Source: Methanobacteriota archaeon
GTDB taxonomy: Archaea > Thermoplasmatota > Poseidoniia > MGIII > CG-Epi1
DNA: 10,520 bases
Assembly (NCBI GenBank): GCA_014240055.1
Contig: JAAZXP010000039.1
Location: 1-10,520, forward strand
Direction of reading: 5' to 3'
The notes under the pieces are model-generated. The model did not search any database. It was not told the origin of the DNA and saw only the letters and a program-made list of their open reading frames with translations. Positions 7,245 through 10,520 of this stretch are shown here, one piece after another. The position numbers were made by a program, and so were the translations under genes. Numbering within the stretch: position 1 is the first letter of the stretch; each line of letters starts with the position of its first letter.

Positions 7245-8287
7245 TTGGTTGACCCCATGTTCAATTTACCTCGGAATTTAGCATATGTTGCATAATTTAC
7301 AATCTCCATTCTTGAAATCATATCTTCTACAGTTTCAGTTCGATCCATATCCATAATTTTATCAGTTACTGTTATGTCAAAACCGTCACTTCCAGCTCCA
7401 GAGCCATATGCCACAGCAAGTATTCGGTCCCCAGGCTTTGCTATGTCTAATATTGCGGCAAGTCCCAAAAATACAGCTCCAGAATAAGTATTTCCTATTT
7501 TTGGTGTTAGTAATCCAGTTTCAAATTGTTCTTTTGTAAATCCGAGAGATTTAGCTGCCCTTATTGGGAATTTCCCATTAGGCTGGTGAGTTACAATATA
7601 ATCATAATCTTCAGGTTTTGTATTTGCTTTTTCCATTATTAGCATTCCACAGTTCATAACGTGTTTGAAAAAAGCGGGCTTGCCAGTAAAACGCCCCCCG
7701 TGTCTTGGATATTTTTGTCCCTCTCTTCTCCAGAAATCGGGCGTATCTGTAGTGTATGAAGTAGTATGATTTATATTTGCGATCACATTATTTCTTCCAA
7801 TTACCAATGCACCTCCTCCTGCTGAAGCGCTATATTCTAGAGCATCTCCAGGTGCACCTTGCGATGTGTCTACACCGATAGCAATTCCGTTTTTTATTTG
7901 CTTATGTCCTACCATTCCTAAGCAAGTTTGAATTGCAGCAGTACCTGCCTTACAAGCAAATTCGAAATCTGCAGCAGTCAAATTGGGCGTTGCACGAATC
8001 GCTTCAGCAACAATTGTAGAAGTTGGTTTTACTGCATAAGGATGTGATTCTGAACCTGTGTACACAGCTTCAATATCATCTCCACTAAGTTTACCACGTT
8101 TCATTGCTTGACGTGTAGCTTCTACTGCGATGGTTATTACATCTTCATCTGGGCCAGGTACTGATTTAGAATATACATTTAGGTTTTTAGCCCAAGCACT
8201 TCCATCTGCACCCCATACTGAAGCAATTTCTCCGGTTTCGATTTTGTATCCCGGTACATATGCTCCATAGCTGACTATTCCATTCAT
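7241..8287 (-). CDS. Hydroxymethylglutaryl-CoA synthase (archaeal)
   Basis: Condenses acetyl-CoA with acetoacetyl-CoA to HMG-CoA, the committed carbon source for archaeal isoprenoid lipids; cytosolic. The 348-residue length is typical of the short archaeal form. The catalytic triad is recognisable: E80 in TGSESHP (77-83), the nucleophile C112 in FACKAGTAA (110-118), and H234 in THQPNGKFP (233-241). The glycine-rich region YSASAGGGALVIG (152-164) and the C-terminal GSGAGSDGF (295-303) are also characteristic. The start at 8287 has a clear Shine-Dalgarno site, AGGTGA, which overlaps the stop of the upstream regulator; the second ATG at 8283 is out of frame. Its stop overlaps the thiolase start by four bases. 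Order and overlap show an operon with regulator, thiolase and DUF35. Unlike those two partners it shows no loss of key residues. Confidence 0.96.
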   Translation of the reverse strand: MNGIVSYGAYVPGYKIETGEIASVWGADGSAWAKNLNVYSKSVPGPDEDVITIAVEATRQAMKRGKLSGDDIEAVYTGSESHPYAVKPTSTIVAEAIRATPNLTAADFEFACKAGTAAIQTCLGMVGHKQIKNGIAIGVDTSQGAPGDALEYSASAGGGALVIGRNNVIANINHTTSYTTDTPDFWRREGQKYPRHGGRFTGKPAFFKHVMNCGMLIMEKANTKPEDYDYIVTHQPNGKFPIRAAKSLGFTKEQFETGLLTPKIGNTYSGAVFLGLAAILDIAKPGDRILAVAYGSGAGSDGFDITVTDKIMDMDRTETVEDMISRMEIVNYATYAKFRGKLNMGSTK

Positions 8288-8291
8288 TTTT

Positions 8292-8297
8292 TCACCT
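8292..8297 (-). promoter_or_regulatory. Shine-Dalgarno site of HMG-CoA synthase
   Basis: AGGTGA on the minus strand lies four bases before the ATG at 8287 and shares bases with the TAG stop of the regulator gene, so the two are probably translationally linked. Confidence 0.7.
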
Positions 8298-8976
8298 ATT
8301 TTAAAGACCTCAATTTTTCAATAATTTCTTTTTCCGAAAGTTCGGTTTTAACAAGAACAACTCTTTCCATATTTGCCAGTTTAGGGGCTAATAGATCGAC
8401 TGTTTTTGGTTTAATATAAACAACCATTCTTGGTTTAACTGGGTGTGCCCTTACAGCAATCATTGGAGATCTACCATATTGTACTCCTGAAAAAAATACA
8501 GCTCTCTCATTTGACCAACCGTACATTTCACCAAATGCATTAAATGTGGTAATTGCCTTTAATGAATCAACCATTGTGTATCCATATATTGGCCTTTCAG
8601 TGAGTTCTTTACTTCCTGCCAAAACTTCACCTTCTATTGTCTCTAACATTTTGTTTATAGTTATTCCACTTGTAAATTCTTTGATATCTACAATTGCTTC
8701 ATTAGTTCTTCTGCCTACCATGCTATTGGCTACTTTACTTCCATGTGAGAAATCATAGTCAACCATAGCTTCAACAAATTTTCTTACAGTTCCTATACCT
8801 GGTGATGCACGTCTTCCTTTTTCGAAGTCGCAAACAACTGAAGGTTTAACTTCTAAAAGATTAGCTAATCCCTTTTGAGAAAGATTGAAGATTTCTCTCC
8901 ATTTTCTTAAAGTATCTCCAGGTTTTTCAGAAACTACTATTTCGCCAGCCATTCGACGCGTCAGTTGTTTTTGCAC
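8296..8976 (-). CDS. HTH (XRE-type) transcriptional regulator, first gene of the mevalonate operon
   Basis: Predicted DNA-binding regulator. The 226-residue protein has an XRE-type helix-turn-helix at about 22-72: DTLRKWREIFNLSQKGLANL (21-40) forms the first helices, and KPSVVCDFEKGRRAS (44-58) the recognition region. The C-terminal part (about 95-226) is a mixed alpha/beta region of the kind found in archaeal predicted regulators and may sense a ligand; no known sensor motif is visible. The start is taken as GTG 8976, since a TATA-like palindrome is centred about 28 bp upstream as for a leaderless mRNA; an in-frame ATG at 8952 would shorten it by eight residues. Only 8 bp without coding separate it from HMG-CoA synthase, so it most likely controls the mevalonate operon and itself. 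Effector and direction of control are unknown. Confidence 0.85.
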   Translation of the reverse strand: MQKQLTRRMAGEIVVSEKPGDTLRKWREIFNLSQKGLANLLEVKPSVVCDFEKGRRASPGIGTVRKFVEAMVDYDFSHGSKVANSMVGRRTNEAIVDIKEFTSGITINKMLETIEGEVLAGSKELTERPIYGYTMVDSLKAITTFNAFGEMYGWSNERAVFFSGVQYGRSPMIAVRAHPVKPRMVVYIKPKTVDLLAPKLANMERVVLVKTELSEKEIIEKLRSLK

Positions 8977-8997
8977 ACTATTTCATTTAGAAGCTGC

Positions 8998-9011
8998 TAT
9001 ATAATTATATA
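8998..9011 (-). promoter_or_regulatory. Palindromic TATA box of the regulator/mevalonate operon
   Basis: TATATAATTATATA is a perfect 14-bp palindrome centred about 28 bp before the regulator's GTG at 8976. It is placed to serve as the TATA box of a leaderless transcript and, being symmetrical, could also be bound by a dimeric regulator. Pure AT composition raises the chance of coincidence. Confidence 0.55.
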
Positions 9012-9024
9012 TGTATCTCAGTTC

Positions 9025-9034
9025 GTCAATTGAC
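9025..9034. promoter_or_regulatory. Palindrome GTCAATTGAC, candidate operator
   Basis: A perfect 10-bp palindrome in the middle of the divergent gap, between the TATA boxes of the regulator (8998-9011) and of the arginine decarboxylase (9057-9064). It lies next to an HTH regulator gene and contains G/C bases in symmetrical positions, which makes it the better operator candidate here. Binding is inference. Confidence 0.4.
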
Positions 9035-9056
9035 TTATTTTAGATGGTATGGTAGT

Positions 9057-9064
9057 ATTATATA
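9057..9064 (+). promoter_or_regulatory. TATA box of arginine decarboxylase gene
   Basis: ATTATATA is centred about 26 bp before the GTG at 9086, the distance for a leaderless transcript beginning at that codon. The adjacent AGGTG (9064-9068) looks like a Shine-Dalgarno site for the TTG at 9077, but would lie outside an mRNA started from this box. Confidence 0.5.
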
Positions 9065-9085
9065 GGTGTAATTTTGTTGAAAAAA

Positions 9086-9640
9086 GTGAGTATAAGCAGT
9101 TGGGTTCCTAAAAAGATTTTTTTGACAAAAGGCTCTGGACAGCACAGAGAAAAGTTGGCATCGTTTGAATTAGCTTTAAGAGAAGCTGGTATTGCTTCCT
9201 TAAATTTAATTACAGTTTCCAGTATTCTACCTCCTAAATGTGAATTTATTGATCGCGAATCGGGAGTTAAACTTCTTTCACATGGACAGGTTGTTCCTAT
9301 TGTCTTAGCTCGTTCTGAAAGTAATAATTCTTCTGATTTAGTAAGTTCAGGTGTGGGTGTAGCAGTACCTCGTGACAGAGAAGATTATGGTTATCTTTCT
9401 GAGCATCATGATGTGAATATGAATGATGAACAAATGGAAGAATATGTAGAAGATTTAGCTGCTGAAATGCTAGCAACTACTTACGGACTAAAGTTTGATC
9501 CTGACGCATCATGGGATGAAAAAAGAGAAATCTGGAAAATAGATGATAGAATTGTCAATACACGTTCGGTAATCCAAACTGCCACAGTTAAAGATGGGAT
9601 GTGGACGACTACAGTTGCGGCTGCAGTACTAATATTGTAA
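9086..9640 (+). CDS. Pyruvoyl-dependent arginine decarboxylase
   Basis: Decarboxylates arginine to agmatine, the first step of archaeal polyamine synthesis (agmatine is also used to modify tRNA-Ile2). The proenzyme cuts itself at a Ser-Ser bond to form beta and alpha chains, the new N-terminal Ser becoming the pyruvoyl group. The motif ITVSSILPP is present, with cleavage expected between S45 and S46 (numbering from the GTG at 9086), and E106 in GYLSEHH matches the conserved catalytic Glu. GVGVAVPRD (89-97) and the C-terminal TVAAAVLIL (176-184) fit the family. At 184 residues it is a little longer than the Methanocaldococcus enzyme. Start choice: GTG 9086 fits the TATA box distance; in-frame TTG codons at 9074 and 9077 would add three or four residues. 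It is divergent from the HTH regulator with palindromes between. Confidence 0.92.
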   Translation: MSISSWVPKKIFLTKGSGQHREKLASFELALREAGIASLNLITVSSILPPKCEFIDRESGVKLLSHGQVVPIVLARSESNNSSDLVSSGVGVAVPRDREDYGYLSEHHDVNMNDEQMEEYVEDLAAEMLATTYGLKFDPDASWDEKREIWKIDDRIVNTRSVIQTATVKDGMWTTTVAAAVLIL

Positions 9641-9658
9641 CCTATTTGACCAAATTGC

Positions 9659-9666
9659 TTATAATG
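9659..9666 (+). promoter_or_regulatory. TATA-like box of the beta-propeller gene
   Basis: TTATAATG is centred about 31 bp before the ATG at 9694 in the 53-bp gap after the decarboxylase. No Shine-Dalgarno site precedes that ATG, so a separate leaderless transcript is likely. Confidence 0.4.
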
Positions 9667-9693
9667 TAGCGAGGGTTTGGTATTATTCTACCA

Positions 9694-10520
9694 ATGCGTG
9701 AAATTACTCCGGTCTGGACATTTCAGGGAGGTGCCTCTCCTTCTTCTTTATCAATTAGTCTTGATGGCAAATTTGCAGGCGTAGGTCACAAAAACGGATT
9801 AACTTTTCTGAATGAGGGTGGCCGTCCAATGTGGAATAATAGCAAGATACGGCGTGTTAGGGATATTTCAGTATCAACACGCACAGGTCTTATGTCTATA
9901 GCTAGTGGCCAGAAAGTACTATATTTGGTTAATCGTGACGGTAGAGTTAGATGGCATAGAGAATTACAGAGTAAAGCAGTTTCTACAAGCATTAGTTCAA
10001 GAGGTGATACAATTGCAGTTGGTACTGATGAAGGCCGTCTAATTATTTATGATGGTAAAGGTAAGGTCAGATGGGAAAAGCACTTGAGTAATTCAGACTT
10101 CTCGGTAAATAGTGTAGATATTTCATCAGACGGACAATTTATAGTGGTAGGCACTAATTATTCAAGAGTATATTTGTATAATATTGAAGGCGAGATATTA
10201 TGGAGTAAAGAAACTTCGGGGGAAGTTATACAAACATGTATAAGTTCTAATGGAGATTACGTAGGTTATCTAACAAGTGATAATACATTTACATTTGGAG
10301 TTAAGAGCTCCCGTATTTTGTGGGAAGAGAATTTTTCAGTATCACCAGTTTGGATAGATATGACTCAGACTGCGGATTTTGTTTCCATTGGCGAAACTTC
10401 TTCTAAAGTTACATTGTTTAATAAAAAAGGGAGGAAAGTTTGGGGTTTCAAGTCTAGGAACTCGACTAAAGGAGTTTTGGCCAGTGGAGGCGGCTATCTC
10501 TTTTTAGGTGGAGCTGATGG
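9694..10520 (+). CDS. Beta-propeller repeat protein, WD40/PQQ-like (3' partial)
   Basis: The frame is open from ATG 9694 to the window edge (275 full codons). The protein is built of repeats of about 40 residues, each ending in a strand with Trp: W8, W47, W87, W127, W170, W210 and W250, i.e. spacings of 39, 40, 40, 43, 40 and 40. A typical unit runs SxSSxGDxIAVGTDEGRLxxY followed by DGKGKVRW, which resembles WD40 and PQQ/quinoprotein blades. At least six blades are present, so the part seen could nearly close a propeller. There is no signal peptide or membrane segment at the N-terminus, suggesting a cytoplasmic location and a role in protein interaction rather than quinone chemistry. No catalytic residues are apparent and the function is unknown. 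A downstream domain could follow beyond the window. Confidence 0.8.
   Translation, partial: MREITPVWTFQGGASPSSLSISLDGKFAGVGHKNGLTFLNEGGRPMWNNSKIRRVRDISVSTRTGLMSIASGQKVLYLVNRDGRVRWHRELQSKAVSTSISSRGDTIAVGTDEGRLIIYDGKGKVRWEKHLSNSDFSVNSVDISSDGQFIVVGTNYSRVYLYNIEGEILWSKETSGEVIQTCISSNGDYVGYLTSDNTFTFGVKSSRILWEENFSVSPVWIDMTQTADFVSIGETSSKVTLFNKKGRKVWGFKSRNSTKGVLASGGGYLFLGGAD

Noticed and set aside
9786..9992. 68-codon minus-strand frame near the right end
   Set aside because: It is opposite the continuous propeller frame, whose regular Trp repeat shows that the plus strand is coding.
1..10520. CRISPR arrays, tRNA/rRNA genes, insertion sequences
   Set aside because: No spaced direct repeats, tRNA-like cloverleaf, transposase motifs or terminal repeats were seen; nearly all of the window is accounted for by protein genes.

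Overview
The window is chromosomal DNA from an AT-rich archaeon. The evidence is a membrane-anchored LonB protease, an archaeal-type pantoate kinase, a pyruvoyl-dependent arginine decarboxylase, and an HMG-CoA synthase / thiolase / DUF35 operon for the mevalonate (isoprenoid lipid) pathway. Several operon-leading genes have a TATA-like box about 25-31 bp before a likely leaderless start, which is also archaeal. An uncultured euryarchaeal lineage near the marine Thermoplasmatota (Marine Group II/III) is my best guess, but that is inference; no rRNA or other taxonomic marker is present.

Layout, left to right. (1) 1-444, minus strand: 5' part of an unknown gene, a short four-cysteine N-terminus followed by a long acidic tail. 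(2) 558-1655 minus and 1704-2819 plus: two divergent family-4-like GT-B glycosyltransferases. (3) 2816-3631 plus: pantoate kinase of archaeal CoA synthesis, overlapping the second glycosyltransferase by 4 bp. (4) 3628-5583 minus: LonB, whose stop overlaps the pantoate kinase stop. (5) 5629-8976 minus: a tight operon read as HTH regulator, HMG-CoA synthase, thiolase, DUF35 protein. (6) 9086-9640 plus: pyruvoyl-dependent arginine decarboxylase, divergent from the regulator. (7) 9694 to the window end, plus: a Trp-repeat beta-propeller, cut off at the right edge. There are no gene-free stretches over 300 bp and I saw no RNA genes, CRISPR arrays or mobile elements.

Functionally, the mevalonate operon supplies HMG-CoA for archaeal lipids. 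In studied archaea thiolase and HMG-CoA synthase are held together by DUF35 so acetoacetyl-CoA is passed between them. Pantoate kinase supplies the CoA these enzymes consume, and LonB handles membrane-associated proteolysis. The glycosyltransferases probably act on surface glycans or glycolipids.

The most striking observation is in the mevalonate operon. The thiolase has Ser (residue 87, codon TCA) where the family has its acyl-accepting catalytic Cys, and its DUF35 partner retains only one of the four zinc-ribbon Cys, while HMG-CoA synthase keeps its catalytic Glu/Cys/His. Either this complex works unusually or acetoacetyl-CoA has another source. The second item is the regulator/decarboxylase intergenic region, which holds two perfect palindromes (14 and 10 bp) placed as candidate operators.
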